Of a stretch of DNA of 64,000 nucleotides, positions 1-10,014 are shown one piece after another. The DNA is from Nocardioides sp. HDW12B. GTDB taxonomy: Bacteria; Actinomycetota; Actinomycetes; Propionibacteriales; Nocardioidaceae. The notes under the pieces are model-generated. The model worked only from the letters and a program-made list of their open reading frames with translations. It was not told the DNA's origin and searched no databases. The stretch is from positions 620,001 through 684,000 of the forward strand of contig NZ_CP049867.1 in the NCBI RefSeq assembly GCF_011299595.1. The letters run 5' to 3'. The translations under genes were made by a program, and so were the position numbers. Positions within the stretch are counted from its first letter, which is position 1, and every line of letters begins with the position of its first letter.

Positions 1-99
1 GAGGACGAGGACGTGGTCGAGGCCCACCTCGCCCGGGAGCGGACCGACGTGGCGGAGCTGGCCGAGCTCGCCGAGCGGGAGGAGTGGCGCGATGCGTGA
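1..99 (+). CDS. C-terminal tail of an upstream gene (possibly rimI)
   Basis: An open frame enters from the left edge and encodes 32 residues ending EEWRDA before TGA at 97-99. The tail is acidic (Glu/Asp/Ala rich) and too short to identify. Its stop overlaps the tsaD start by 8 bp, so the two genes are probably translationally coupled. In actinobacteria the gene before tsaD is usually rimI (ribosomal protein S18 alanine acetyltransferase); that name rests on gene order only. Partial at the 5' end. Confidence 0.5.
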   Translation, partial: EDEDVVEAHLARERTDVAELAELAEREEWRDA

Positions 100-1138
100 C
101 GAGCCGTTGGTGCTGGGGATCGAGACCTCCTGCGACGAGACCGGCGTCGGGATCGTGCGCGGCCACACCCTGCTCGCCGACGCCGTCGCCTCCTCGGTCG
201 AGGAGCACGCCCGCTTCGGAGGGGTCGTCCCCGAGGTCGCCTCGCGCGCCCACCTGGAGGCGATGGTGCCGACCATCGAGCGTGCCTGCACGACCGCCGG
301 GGTCTCCCTGCGCGACGTCGACGCGGTCGCGGTGACGAGCGGCCCCGGCCTGGTCGGGGCGCTGCTGGTGGGCCTGGCCTCGGCCAAGGCGCTGGCGATC
401 GGGCTCGACAAGCCGTTGTACGGCGTCAACCACCTTTCGGCCCACGTCGCGGTCGACCAGCTCGAGCACGGGCCGCTGCCGGAGCCGTGCCTGGCGATGC
501 TCGTCAGCGGAGGACACTCCTCGCTGCTGCTGGTCGAGGACGTCACCGGGACCGTGGAGCCCCTGGGCGCCACCATCGACGACGCGGCGGGGGAGGCCTT
601 CGACAAGGTCGCGCGGCTGCTGGGCCTGCCCTTCCCGGGTGGGCCGCACATCGACCGCGCGGCCGCCTCGGGATCCTCGGTCGCGATCGACTTCCCGCGC
701 GGGCTGACCTCGCGGCGCGACCTCGAGCGGCACCGGTTCGACTACTCGTTCTCCGGCCTCAAGACCGCCGTCGCCCGCTGGGTCGAGGCCCGCGTCGCCG
801 CCGGCGAGCCGGTCCCGGTGGCCGACGTCGCGGCGTCCTTCCAGGAGGCCGTCTGCGACGTGCTGACCCGCAAGGCGATCGACGCCGCGGTGGACCGCGG
901 CGTCGAGGACCTCCTCATCGGGGGCGGGGTGGCGGCCAACTCGCGGCTGCGCGTGATGGCCGAGGAGCGGGCCGCCCGCCACGGCATCCGCGTGCGGGTG
1001 CCCCGACCGGGGCTGTGCACCGACAACGGTGCCATGGTGGCCGCCCTCGGCTCCGAGCTGGTGGCCCGCGGCCGGACCCCGTCGGAGCTGGGCATCGGGG
1101 CCGACTCCAGCCTGCCCGTCACCCAGGTCCTGGCCTGA
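92..1138 (+). CDS. tsaD: tRNA N6-threonylcarbamoyladenosine transferase TsaD
   Basis: A 348-aa protein of normal family length. TsaD transfers the threonylcarbamoyl group from TC-AMP to A37 of ANN-decoding tRNAs, acting in the cytoplasm with TsaB and TsaE. Visible family marks are the N-terminal [16 protein letters not shown]-binding loop, the metal-site motif NHLSAHV, LVSGGHS, the [14 protein letters not shown] stretch, FSGLKTAV and a C-terminal [11 protein letters not shown] followed by [10 protein letters not shown] at 92 follows a good GGGAGGAG ribosome site. It overlaps the preceding gene by 8 bp, as expected for the tsaE/tsaB/rimI/tsaD cluster. It converges on the next gene with a 10-bp gap. 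Confidence 0.97.
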   Translation: MRDEPLVLGIETSCDETGVGIVRGHTLLADAVASSVEEHARFGGVVPEVASRAHLEAMVPTIERACTTAGVSLRDVDAVAVTSGPGLVGALLVGLASAKALAIGLDKPLYGVNHLSAHVAVDQLEHGPLPEPCLAMLVSGGHSSLLLVEDVTGTVEPLGATIDDAAGEAFDKVARLLGLPFPGGPHIDRAAASGSSVAIDFPRGLTSRRDLERHRFDYSFSGLKTAVARWVEARVAAGEPVPVADVAASFQEAVCDVLTRKAIDAAVDRGVEDLLIGGGVAANSRLRVMAEERAARHGIRVRVPRPGLCTDNGAMVAALGSELVARGRTPSELGIGADSSLPVTQVLA

Positions 1139-1148
1139 GCCATCTCCC

Positions 1149-2411
1149 TCAGGGGGTGGTCTCCAGGTGCACGTCGGAGACGTAGGGGTCGGAGCTCTCG
1201 TAGTCCCCGCCGCGCACGGCCGAGAACTCGCCGGTGACGCTCAGCTGCATCGTCCGCCACGTGCCGGCCTGCGCGACCGACATCACCACCTGGTCGGACT
1301 CGTTCCACTCCCTCTGAGCCACGAACGCCTGGGTCCTGCGGTTGTTGACCAGCGACGTGACCACCTCGCCGGTGGCCGCGTCGAGGATCGCGATCGACGA
1401 GCTGCCGGCACCGTCACCCTGGGGGTCGACGCCCATCACCCACCTCCCGCTGGGGCTGAAGACCAGTCCCGCGTAGTCGCACGTGCGCCAGAGCGGGCGC
1501 TGGGAGCCGGCCGCGACGACGCCGCTGCACGACCCGTAGTCCTCGACCTTGATCATGCCGGCGACGCGGCCGTCCGCGGCGACCGAGTTGACCCAGGCCA
1601 GCCCGGGCGTCACGGCGACGTCGCCCTGGGACGTGACGGTGAGGCTCTCGACCCGGTCCTGCCGGTTGAGGTGCACGACGCAGCCGTCGTCGGCCCCCGG
1701 GGTGCACGACCCCGTGGCGTCGATCGCGGCGACGAAGACCGTCCCCTCGGCCCGGTAGATCTCCTGGGGCTCACCTCCGTCGACCAGCGTCACGACCCGG
1801 TTGTCCGGGTCCGACCAGGCCACGACGGCGCCGTCACGCGAGACGGACAGCCCGCCGTCGCCGGCCGCGTAGGTGGCGTCGACGGCACCGGTCGCGTCGA
1901 CGCGGTCGGCGACGAGGTCGGAGCCGTCGGAGCGGATCGCGACCCACCCGCTGCCCAGCGGCACGACCGACTGGTAGTCGGCCTCGACGGCCACCGGGCT
2001 CGCGCCGCCCGGCGGGTTGATGCGTCCGGGGGACACGGTGGTCAGGGTCTGCTCGGCCGCGGCCGGGCGATCGGTGGTCAGCACCTGTCCGATCGGGCTC
2101 ACGGGCGTGTCGACGCCCTCGGAGGCGCGGTCGGGGCTGGGCTCCGCGGTCTGCGACGGCGAGGGCGACCGGTTGGCCGGGTCGAACGAGGGCGAGGCGC
2201 CGGGCGAGCCCGTGGCGTTCAGGCCGACCGGCACGGCGATCGCGAGCACCGCCGCGGCGGCCAGCCCGCTCACCGCGATGCGGCGGCGGCGGATGCCGTG
2301 GGCGCGGCCCTTGACGTCGTCGAGGGTGAAGGGGTGGTCGTCGCCGACGCCGTCGGCGCGGCGCTGCAGGGCGCCACGCAGGCTGCCCGGCAGCTCGTCG
2401 TGGGTGTTCAT
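1149..2411 (-). CDS. Membrane-anchored beta-propeller-like partner of SigE-family sigma factor
   Basis: A 420-aa protein. The N-terminal 50 or so residues are cytosolic and basic (GIRRRRIAVSG), then one membrane segment (LAAAAVLAIAVPVGL), then a Ser/Pro-rich spacer and a long extracellular part with repeated short strand-rich blocks such as VSRDGAVVAWSDPDNRVV and FSPSGRWVMGVD, suggesting a WD40/TolB-like propeller. ATG at 2411 overlaps the stop of the sigma gene by 4 bp (ATGA), so the pair is co-translated. By position it is a likely regulator or sensor for that sigma factor. No zinc anti-sigma motif (HxxxCxxC) is visible, so this role is inferred from context. Confidence 0.8.
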   Translation of the reverse strand: MNTHDELPGSLRGALQRRADGVGDDHPFTLDDVKGRAHGIRRRRIAVSGLAAAAVLAIAVPVGLNATGSPGASPSFDPANRSPSPSQTAEPSPDRASEGVDTPVSPIGQVLTTDRPAAAEQTLTTVSPGRINPPGGASPVAVEADYQSVVPLGSGWVAIRSDGSDLVADRVDATGAVDATYAAGDGGLSVSRDGAVVAWSDPDNRVVTLVDGGEPQEIYRAEGTVFVAAIDATGSCTPGADDGCVVHLNRQDRVESLTVTSQGDVAVTPGLAWVNSVAADGRVAGMIKVEDYGSCSGVVAAGSQRPLWRTCDYAGLVFSPSGRWVMGVDPQGDGAGSSSIAILDAATGEVVTSLVNNRRTQAFVAQREWNESDQVVMSVAQAGTWRTMQLSVTGEFSAVRGGDYESSDPYVSDVHLETTP

Positions 2412-3007
2412 CGGGTCTCCCGGGGGGTGGAGGAGGAGCGGGGGAGGGACGAGCCCCGAGGGTCGTCGTCGTGAGGGGCGATCTCGTCGGCCCGGGCGCG
2501 CAGCGAGGCGAGGGCCCGGCTGGCCTGGGACTTGACGGTGCCGACCGAGACGCCGAGCGCCGCAGCGGTCTCGGCCTCGGACATCTCCTCGTAGTAGCGC
2601 AGCACCACCACGGCCCGTTGCTTGCGCGGCAGCGTCTGGACGAAGTCCCACAGGTCCGCGTCGCGTCCCGTCGGCGCCGGGGCGGCCTGGTCGGGCATCT
2701 GCGAGACCGTGGTCTCCTGCCGCTTCCAGGCCCGGCGCCACAGCGAGTTGTGCTCGTTGACGAGGATGCGGCGCACGTAGCCGTCGAGGCTCTCGCGCTG
2801 CTGCACCTTGTCCCAGCTCAGGTAGAGCTTGGCCAGGGCCGTCTGCACCAGGTCCTCGGCGGTGTGCCGGTCGCCCGAGAGCAGGTACGCCGTGCGCAGC
2901 AGGCTGGGCTGCCGGGCGGCCATGTACTCGGCGAACTCGGCGTCGCGGCGCTGGTCGCGTCGCTCGCCACGGCTCGTGCCGGCGGCCGGGACGTCTGGTC
3001 CGGTCAC
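2408..3007 (-). CDS. SigE-family ECF RNA polymerase sigma factor
   Basis: A 199-aa ECF sigma factor. Region 2 is seen as LRTAYLLSGDRHTAEDLVQTAL (residues written in part here) with YVRRILVNEHNSLWRR following, and region 4 as LPRKQRAVVVLRYYEEMSEAE with the HTH GVSVGTVKSQASRALASLR. This layout matches the actinobacterial SigE-like subfamily (TIGR02983 type). I prefer GTG at 3007 because AGGAGG lies 5 nt upstream (complement of 3013-3018). An ATG at 3076 would add 23 residues but has its purine run directly abutting the start. It overlaps its membrane partner by 4 bp. One of three such pairs in this window. Confidence 0.88.
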   Translation of the reverse strand: MTGPDVPAAGTSRGERRDQRRDAEFAEYMAARQPSLLRTAYLLSGDRHTAEDLVQTALAKLYLSWDKVQQRESLDGYVRRILVNEHNSLWRRAWKRQETTVSQMPDQAAPAPTGRDADLWDFVQTLPRKQRAVVVLRYYEEMSEAETAAALGVSVGTVKSQASRALASLRARADEIAPHDDDPRGSSLPRSSSTPRETR

Positions 3008-3166
3008 CTCAACCTCCTGGAGGTCGTGCCGTGGAAGGACGGCGGGCTGGGGTTCGGCGTACACGCGTGGTGCCATCCTTCCGCTTCTCTGTCGTCGTCC
3101 GGGGCCCGGACACGACCAAGACGCGAGCCGGTCGCAGAAGGTTGCACCGGTCCCGCGGCGGGTTGA

Positions 3167-3198
3167 CCCGGCTGCCCGGCTACCCGGCTACCCGGCTA
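3167..3198. repeat. 8-bp tandem repeat, four units
   Basis: Four direct copies of CCCGGCTA (the first ends in G) lie at 3167-3198. The last unit supplies the TAG stop of the LysE gene on the minus strand (CTA at 3196-3198). A change in copy number would alter only the C-terminus or the spacer to the sigma gene. Confidence 0.8.
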
Positions 3199-3843
3199 CT
3201 CCGGGCGGCCGGTGGTGGCCAGCGCGAGCCCGAGGCCGATCATCGACAGCCCGCCGGTGGCGGTCAGACGACGGCCACGGGCGGGGGAGGCGTTGAACCA
3301 CGTGCGGAGCCGGCTGGCCAGCAGCGCCCAGACCAGGTCGGAGACCACGCCGATGAGGACCGCGAGCAGCCCGAGGACCAGCATCTGCACGGGCACCCGC
3401 CCGAGCGTCGGCGTGACGAACTGCGGCAGCACGGCGGCGAAGATCATGAACGCCTTCGGGTTGGCCACGCCGACCACGAAGCCCTGCCGCACCGCGACCG
3501 GCCAGGGCAGCGTCGCCCGGGCGGCGTCGGGGTCGTCGACGTGGAGGTCGCGGCGGTGCCGCACCGCCTGCACCCCGAGCCAGACGAGGTACGCCGCCCC
3601 GACGAGCTTGACCACCGTGAACACCGCCGCCGACTCGGCGACCACCGCCCCGAGCCCGAGCGCCACGAGCACCATGACGACGAAGAGGCCGAGGCTGTTG
3701 CCGGCGACCGTGGCGATCGCCACCGACCGGCCGTAGGCCAGCGCCCGCCCGATCACGAACACCACGCTCGGTCCCGGGATCACGATCAGCACGAAGGCCG
3801 CCGCCGCGAAGGCGAGCAGCTCGTGGGCGGGGACCAGCGTCAT
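3196..3843 (-). CDS. LysE/RhtB-family amino-acid exporter
   Basis: A 215-aa integral membrane protein of typical LysE/RhtB length with about six hydrophobic segments. Visible family signatures are the N-terminal VIPGPSVVFVIGRALAYG loop, GNSLGLF, LVGAAYLVWLGVQAVR and GVANPKAFMIFAAVLPQFV. Such proteins export amino acids or related solutes from the cytoplasm; the substrate cannot be read from sequence. ATG at 3843 overlaps the stop of the upstream methyltransferase by 4 bp, so they form a minus-strand operon. The stop codon lies within an 8-bp tandem repeat. Confidence 0.92.
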   Translation of the reverse strand: MTLVPAHELLAFAAAAFVLIVIPGPSVVFVIGRALAYGRSVAIATVAGNSLGLFVVMVLVALGLGAVVAESAAVFTVVKLVGAAYLVWLGVQAVRHRRDLHVDDPDAARATLPWPVAVRQGFVVGVANPKAFMIFAAVLPQFVTPTLGRVPVQMLVLGLLAVLIGVVSDLVWALLASRLRTWFNASPARGRRLTATGGLSMIGLGLALATTGRPE

Positions 3844-5249
3844 GGGCTCCAGTCTGCCGCGTCTCCGGGGTCTGCGGGGAGCGGGTCGACGAGCAGGGCG
3901 GTGCCCCGGCCGGCCACCCGGGTCAGCACCACGGTGCCCTCGGCGTCGCCGCGGAGCGCGAGCCGCCGGCGCAGCTCCTCGGGCACGGCCTGGACGCCCC
4001 GCTTCTTGATGGTCAGCCGACCGATGCCGCGCTCGCGCAGCGCGGCCTTCAGCCGCTTCTCCTGGTAGGGCAGCTCCTCCTGGACCCGGTAGGCGCGCGC
4101 CAGCCGCAGCGCCCGCGGCCAGTCCGTGCCGCCCGTCCCGCCGGTCCCGCCCGTGCCGTCGGCGGCGACGTAGGCGATGTGCTCGTCGAGCAGGTGCCCG
4201 CCGACCAGTGCGGCCACGGCGGTGACCAGTCCGGCGCGGACGACCGCCCCGTCCGGCTCGAGGAGGTACGCCGCCACGGGGCCGGTGCCCACGGCGTCCG
4301 GCCCCGGGTCGTCGCGGTCGGTGACCTCCTCCACGTCGTACGCCGGGGTGGGGGCCGTCGCGTCCGCGCCCGGGTCCGTGCGCCGGCGGGTCCGGATCAC
4401 GGTCGCTCGTCGGGTGACCTGCGCCAGGCCCGGCGACCACAGCGCGGCCTCCTTGACCTCCCCGTCGACGCTGACCCACTCCGCCTCCACCCCGGCCGGG
4501 ATCCGGTCGTGCGGGACGCCGGGCGCCACCTTCACCACGGCCGGGACGGGCCCGGCGAGCACCTCCTCGACGAACGACCAGGGAGGGGAGTAGGCGTCGA
4601 CGTCGAAGGTCCGACCGCGCGCCGTGCGCCGGGCCGGGTCGACGAACACCGCGTCGTACGCCGAACGGTCGACCGTCGTGGCGTCGGCCACCGTCACCCC
4701 GCCGCGGGTGCCGACGCCGTGGGCGGGCGCGGCGGCGAAATTGGCGGCGGCGACAGCGGCGGTGACCGGGTCCAGGTCGACCCCCGCCACCGCGAGCCGG
4801 GCGCGGGCGAGGGCGAGCAGGTCGGCGCCGATGCCGCACCCGAGGTCCATGACGGTGGGCGGCGCGACCGCCGGCGCTTCGGAGGTGGCATCGGGACCAC
4901 CGTGGGGACCGGCGTCGTCCCGCAGCGCCGCGGCCAGGCGGGCCGCCCGGCGGTCGGCGATCTCGGGCCGGGTGGCCTGCTGGAGGCCGTCGGGAGTGAG
5001 CAGGAGCCGGGCCGCCCCGGGTCCGAGCCTCGCCACCGCGCGGGCCCGCAGCACCGCCTGCGTGGTGGCCGCCGCGGCGAGGTCGGCCGCGGCTCCCGGC
5101 GGCGCGTCGGCGTGCTCCGCGAGCGCGAGCCGGCGCACCTGCTCACCGGCCCGGAGGGCGTCGACGCCCGCGGCGTGCAGCTCCTCGGCGAGGGCCAGCA
5201 CCCGCCGCCCGGCGGGCGTGAGCAGCCGCTCGAAGGTCGCCAGGTCCAC
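3840..5249 (-). CDS. Class I SAM-dependent methyltransferase with THUMP-like C-terminal domain
   Basis: A 469-aa protein. A SAM-binding fold begins near residue 135 with VMDLGCGIGADLLALARARLAVAGVDLDP, shown here in part as motif I DLGCGIGAD and acidic loop GVDLD. A DPARR motif (VFVDPARRTARG) follows where the catalytic or base-binding loop sits. The C-terminus holds the conserved GRLTIKKRGV and a THUMP-like domain. The family is annotated as THUMP-like-domain methyltransferase; RNA is a plausible substrate but unproven. GTG at 5249 has GGGAGG upstream. It is transcribed divergently from groES. Confidence 0.78.
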   Translation of the reverse strand: MDLATFERLLTPAGRRVLALAEELHAAGVDALRAGEQVRRLALAEHADAPPGAAADLAAAATTQAVLRARAVARLGPGAARLLLTPDGLQQATRPEIADRRAARLAAALRDDAGPHGGPDATSEAPAVAPPTVMDLGCGIGADLLALARARLAVAGVDLDPVTAAVAAANFAAAPAHGVGTRGGVTVADATTVDRSAYDAVFVDPARRTARGRTFDVDAYSPPWSFVEEVLAGPVPAVVKVAPGVPHDRIPAGVEAEWVSVDGEVKEAALWSPGLAQVTRRATVIRTRRRTDPGADATAPTPAYDVEEVTDRDDPGPDAVGTGPVAAYLLEPDGAVVRAGLVTAVAALVGGHLLDEHIAYVAADGTGGTGGTGGTDWPRALRLARAYRVQEELPYQEKRLKAALRERGIGRLTIKKRGVQAVPEELRRRLALRGDAEGTVVLTRVAGRGTALLVDPLPADPGDAADWSP

Positions 5250-5274
5250 GCCCGCATCCTCCCAGGACTCTGGT

Positions 5275-5301
5275 CTGGCACTCGACTTGACCGAGTGCTA
5301 A
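5275..5301 (+). promoter_or_regulatory. CIRCE operator 1 (HrcA site)
   Basis: CTGGCACTC, a 9-nt spacer, then GAGTGCTAA, matching the CIRCE consensus TTAGCACTC-N9-GAGTGCTAA with two changes in the left arm. The right arm follows the -35 hexamer of the groES promoter, so HrcA bound here would block RNA polymerase. Confidence 0.93.
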
Positions 5302-5315
5302 CGCCGGACTAGTTT
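5287..5315 (+). promoter_or_regulatory. groES promoter
   Basis: TTGACC at 5287-5292 and TAGTTT at 5310-5315 with exactly 17 bp between them form a good vegetative promoter. The -35 box lies in the spacer of CIRCE 1, and CIRCE 2 covers the predicted start near 5322. This layout implies strong HrcA repression. Confidence 0.8.
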
Positions 5316-5320
5316 CGGTG

Positions 5321-5347
5321 TTGGCACTCTCGATGTGAGAGTGCTGA
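5321..5347 (+). promoter_or_regulatory. CIRCE operator 2 (HrcA site)
   Basis: TTGGCACTC, 9 nt, GAGTGCTGA. Two mismatches to the perfect CIRCE palindrome. It sits at the predicted transcription start and first 25 nt of the groES leader, 46 bp downstream of CIRCE 1. Confidence 0.93.
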
Positions 5348-5491
5348 TCGTCCGGCCCGTGCGACCCCCGCGACGGCGTACGACCACCGGGCGACAGTCT
5401 TGCTGCACCGTTCCACCCGCACCACCAGCTGCACCAGATCACCCAGCTCTCGACAACGAGACAGACCAACAAGATTGGGGAGGTCGACGAC

Positions 5492-5788
5492 GTGTCGGTC
5501 AACATCAAGCCGCTCGAGGACCGGATCCTCGTCCAGACGCTCGACGCCGAGCAGACCACGGCTTCCGGCCTGGTCATCCCGGACACCGCGAAGGAGAAGC
5601 CCCAGGAGGGCGAGGTCATCGCGGTCGGACCGGGTCGCTTCAACGACGACGGTGACGAGCGCGTGCCGCTCGACATCTCCGTCGGCGACAAGGTCATCTA
5701 CAGCAAGTACGGCGGCACCGAGGTCAAGTACGCCGGCCAGGAGTACCTCATCCTGAGCGCCCGCGACGTGCTCGCCGTCATCGGCTGA
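5492..5788 (+). CDS. groES: Co-chaperonin GroES
   Basis: A 98-aa protein of normal length. It is the heptameric lid of the GroEL folding chamber in the cytoplasm. [11 protein letters not shown] at the start, the mobile loop with [22 protein letters not shown], and the ending [15 protein letters not shown] are diagnostic. The GTG start at 5492 has GGGGAGG 8 nt upstream. The 5' leader is about 170 nt. Two CIRCE operators precede it, and groEL follows after 132 bp, so both should be induced by heat or protein misfolding. Confidence 0.98.
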   Translation: MSVNIKPLEDRILVQTLDAEQTTASGLVIPDTAKEKPQEGEVIAVGPGRFNDDGDERVPLDISVGDKVIYSKYGGTEVKYAGQEYLILSARDVLAVIG

Positions 5789-5803
5789 TCCAGCCGGACC
5801 TGA

Positions 5804-7549
<1,746 letters not shown>

Positions 7550-7592
7550 TCGAGTCGGGTGAGCCGGGCCGCTGACGCGGCCGCTGGTTTCT

Positions 7593-7646
7593 GGTCGATG
7601 CCCACACCTGGGAAGCCCTTCCCGGTGCGGGCATCGACCTGTTTTC
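7593..7646 (+). terminator. Rho-independent terminator after groEL
   Basis: GGTCGATGCCC (7593-7603) pairs perfectly with GGGCATCGACC (7629-7639). The intervening bases form an inner stem GGGAAG/CTTCCC. TGTTTT follows at once. Confidence 0.85.
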
Positions 7647-7688
7647 GGGCCCGCTGCGGGGAGTGACCAGAAGCGGGCGGCCCGTCAC

Positions 7689-7694
7689 TAGGAT
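7689..7694 (+). promoter_or_regulatory. -10 box for a leaderless transcript
   Basis: TAGGAT lies 7 nt before the ATG at 7702, placing the transcription start at or within a base of the start codon. No ribosome site precedes that ATG. Confidence 0.6.
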
Positions 7695-7701
7695 GCGGCG
7701 C

Positions 7702-8988
7702 ATGCCCGAGCTGCCCTCCCTCAAGCGTCCCCGACCGCGTCAGCCCGGCGGGTCCGGCGGGTCCGGTGGGGGAGCCGACGAGGACGCGCGCGTGGTGATC
7801 GTCAGCACGGTCAAGGCGAGCGTCGAGGAGACCGAGCGGCACGTGCGCCGCAACCTCGCTGCCGGGGCGGACCACCTGGTGCTCTGCGTGGACGACGCCG
7901 ACCCCGAGGTGTGTGCCCGCTGGGCCGGGGACCCGCACGTGACCGCGGTGCCGACCGACGCGGCGTACTGGGGCGGGGAGCGCTCGGACCGGCTCGCCCG
8001 CCGCCAGGGCATCAACGCCAACCTGGTGAACCTCGCCCTCACCCTGGTCCCGGGCGCCCGGTGGCTGTTCTCCCTCGACGCCGACGAGTGCCTCCACATC
8101 GACCGCTCGGTCCTGCTCGGGCTCGGCCCGGGCAAGCGGGTGGTGAGGCTGACGACGATGGAGGCGGTCTCGCGCACCGAGGCCGACGCGGGCACACCCA
8201 CCGACGCCCCGGTCGAGGGCACGCGGCGCTACAAGCGCCAGCTCAGCGACGAGGAGCTGGAGATGCTCGTGGTGATGGGCGCGCTGACCGAGGCGCACAT
8301 GGGCAGCTACTTCCGCGGCCACCGCCGCAAGATCGGGGTCCGGCCCGACCGCCGGTTCCGGCTGTTCCTCCACGAGGTCGAGAACGCCCAGGGCACGAAG
8401 GTGCCGATGCACCGCGACGCCGCCCGGCTGCGGGTGCTGCACGACGAGTCCCCGACGTTGGAGGAGTTCGTGCGCAAGTGGAGCGCCCACGTCGAGGGCG
8501 GCGGGTTCCACCAGAGCCCCGAGCGGCGCGCCATCCGCGGGGTCTTCCTCGCGCTGCGCGAGAACCCGGCGGCGACGGCCGAGGAGGTCGCGGCGGTCCA
8601 CCGGCGCCTCTACGAGCGGGTGGCCCTCGACGACGTCGCCCTGCTCGACGCCCTCGGGTTCCTCGAGGTGCCCGACGCGGCGCGCCACACCCACCAGCCG
8701 CTGCCCTTCACCGCCGACGACCAGCAGCGCTGGGAGGCGGCTCTCGCGGCGATGTGCAGCGTCGACAAGGCCCTGCTCTCGCACCTGCCGAAGGCCCGCC
8801 CGGTGCAGGCGCTGCGCCAGGCCCAGCGCCACCTCTCGACCGAGCACCCCGCCCTGGCCGCCGAGCTCGGCGCGAGCCTGCCGAAGCGCAAGCGCCTGTC
8901 GCGCCGCGCCGACGACGAGCTGGACGGCGAGGACGAGGCGGTCGACGAGGCGGTCGACGAGGCAGCGGCCGAGGGAGCGGCCGGCTAG
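7702..8988 (+). CDS. Glycosyltransferase family 2-like protein
   Basis: A 428-aa cytosolic protein. After a Pro/Gly-rich N-terminus it has VVIVSTVKASVEETERHVRRNLAAGADHLVLCVDD (partly shown as VVIVSTVKAS and LVLCVDD), then RQGINANLVNLAL and the DxD-type motif LFSLDADEC, followed by a sugar-site-like GHRRKIGVRPD. This is the layout of the GT2 subfamily used for surface-glycan proteins of unknown acceptor. The last 30 residues are an acidic tail with DEAVDEAVDEAA repeats. ATG at 7702 is chosen because a TAGGAT box sits 7 nt upstream. Its TAG stop is shared as a CTAG palindrome with the convergent permease gene. Confidence 0.72.
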   Translation: MPELPSLKRPRPRQPGGSGGSGGGADEDARVVIVSTVKASVEETERHVRRNLAAGADHLVLCVDDADPEVCARWAGDPHVTAVPTDAAYWGGERSDRLARRQGINANLVNLALTLVPGARWLFSLDADECLHIDRSVLLGLGPGKRVVRLTTMEAVSRTEADAGTPTDAPVEGTRRYKRQLSDEELEMLVVMGALTEAHMGSYFRGHRRKIGVRPDRRFRLFLHEVENAQGTKVPMHRDAARLRVLHDESPTLEEFVRKWSAHVEGGGFHQSPERRAIRGVFLALRENPAATAEEVAAVHRRLYERVALDDVALLDALGFLEVPDAARHTHQPLPFTADDQQRWEAALAAMCSVDKALLSHLPKARPVQALRQAQRHLSTEHPALAAELGASLPKRKRLSRRADDELDGEDEAVDEAVDEAAAEGAAG

Positions 8989-9914
8989 GCAGCCGGGACC
9001 GCGCGCGGCCGGCGCCGCGCGATGGACACCCCGACCAGAGTCACCACGCCGCCCACGTAGGCCAGCGACGCCGGCGTCTCGTCGAGCAGCAGCCACGCCA
9101 TCACGATGGTGATGACCGGGATGAGGTAGGTCGTGACGGCCAGGTTCGAGGCCGGCATGTGGTTGAGGGCGTAGGCGTAGCAGGTGAACCCGATGGCGGT
9201 CGGGAACAGCCCGAGGTAGACCATCCACAGCACCGACGACGTCGGGGCCGCGGCCGCCTCATCGACGAGCCGACCCGCCCAGGGCAGGCAGGCCACGGCG
9301 CCGACGGCGCACGCGACCGCAGTGACCTCGACGGCCGGGAGGGTGGCCATCAGCGGCTTCTGGACGATGAGGCTCACGGCGTACACCAGCGCGGCGAGGG
9401 CGCACAGCAGCACGCCGAGCAGGTCGCTGCCCGGGTCGCCCGACCCGCTGCCCGACGTGCTGATCAGCCCCACGCCCGCGATCGCGAGCGCCAGCCCGAC
9501 GGCCTTGGTGGCGGTGAAGCGCTCGCCGAGGAACACCGCGGCCAGCAGCGCGACCATGACCGGGGCGCTCTGCAGGACCAGCGAGGCGGTGCCGGCGTCG
9601 ACGTGCTGCTCGCCCTCGTTGAGTGCGACGTTGTAGACGGCGTACCAGAGCAGGCCGATGACGACCAGGCGCCACCACTGACCCGGCCCGGGGCGGCGGA
9701 AGCGGGGGAGGGCGAGGGCGAGCAGGGCGAGGGCGCCGACGGCGTTGCGGCCCAGCGCGAGCGGTCCGGCGGAGAAGTCGTCGCCGAGGTGGCGGATCGC
9801 GACGAAGGCCGAGGCCCACAGCACCAGGGTCGTGGCGACGGCAGCGACCGGCAGCCACGTGCGCGTGGTCGTCGGGCGCGCAGCAGCCTGGCCGGGGTCC
9901 TGGGTCGTGGTCAC
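8985..9914 (-). CDS. EamA/DMT-superfamily permease
   Basis: A 309-aa protein with about ten hydrophobic segments in two EamA repeats. Family features include LVLWASAFVAIRHLG at the first helix, GRNAVGALALL, QSAPVMVALLAAVFLGERFT at the end of repeat 1, and LIPVITIVMAWLLLDE in repeat 2. These are drug/metabolite transporters of the inner membrane with unknown substrate here. GTG at 9914 is preferred because AGGCTA on the plus strand (TAGCCT on the coding strand, 9922-9927) sits 7 nt upstream. The stop shares CTAG at 8985-8988 with the opposing gene. Confidence 0.9.
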   Translation of the reverse strand: MTTTQDPGQAAARPTTTRTWLPVAAVATTLVLWASAFVAIRHLGDDFSAGPLALGRNAVGALALLALALPRFRRPGPGQWWRLVVIGLLWYAVYNVALNEGEQHVDAGTASLVLQSAPVMVALLAAVFLGERFTATKAVGLALAIAGVGLISTSGSGSGDPGSDLLGVLLCALAALVYAVSLIVQKPLMATLPAVEVTAVACAVGAVACLPWAGRLVDEAAAAPTSSVLWMVYLGLFPTAIGFTCYAYALNHMPASNLAVTTYLIPVITIVMAWLLLDETPASLAYVGGVVTLVGVSIARRRPRAVPAA

Positions 9915-9921
9915 GTCCGCG

Positions 9922-9927
9922 AGGCTA
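9922..9927 (-). promoter_or_regulatory. -10 box for the DMT permease
   Basis: TAGCCT on the minus strand, 7 nt before the GTG at 9914. Supports a leaderless transcript. Confidence 0.55.
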
Positions 9928-10014
9928 GAGGAGCCCACCGACACCGGGCACGCGGGTTTCGGCCACGTCACGGACTGTGGCCGGATACTGCCGGAATCTG
10001 GCAGATTGCAGGCC

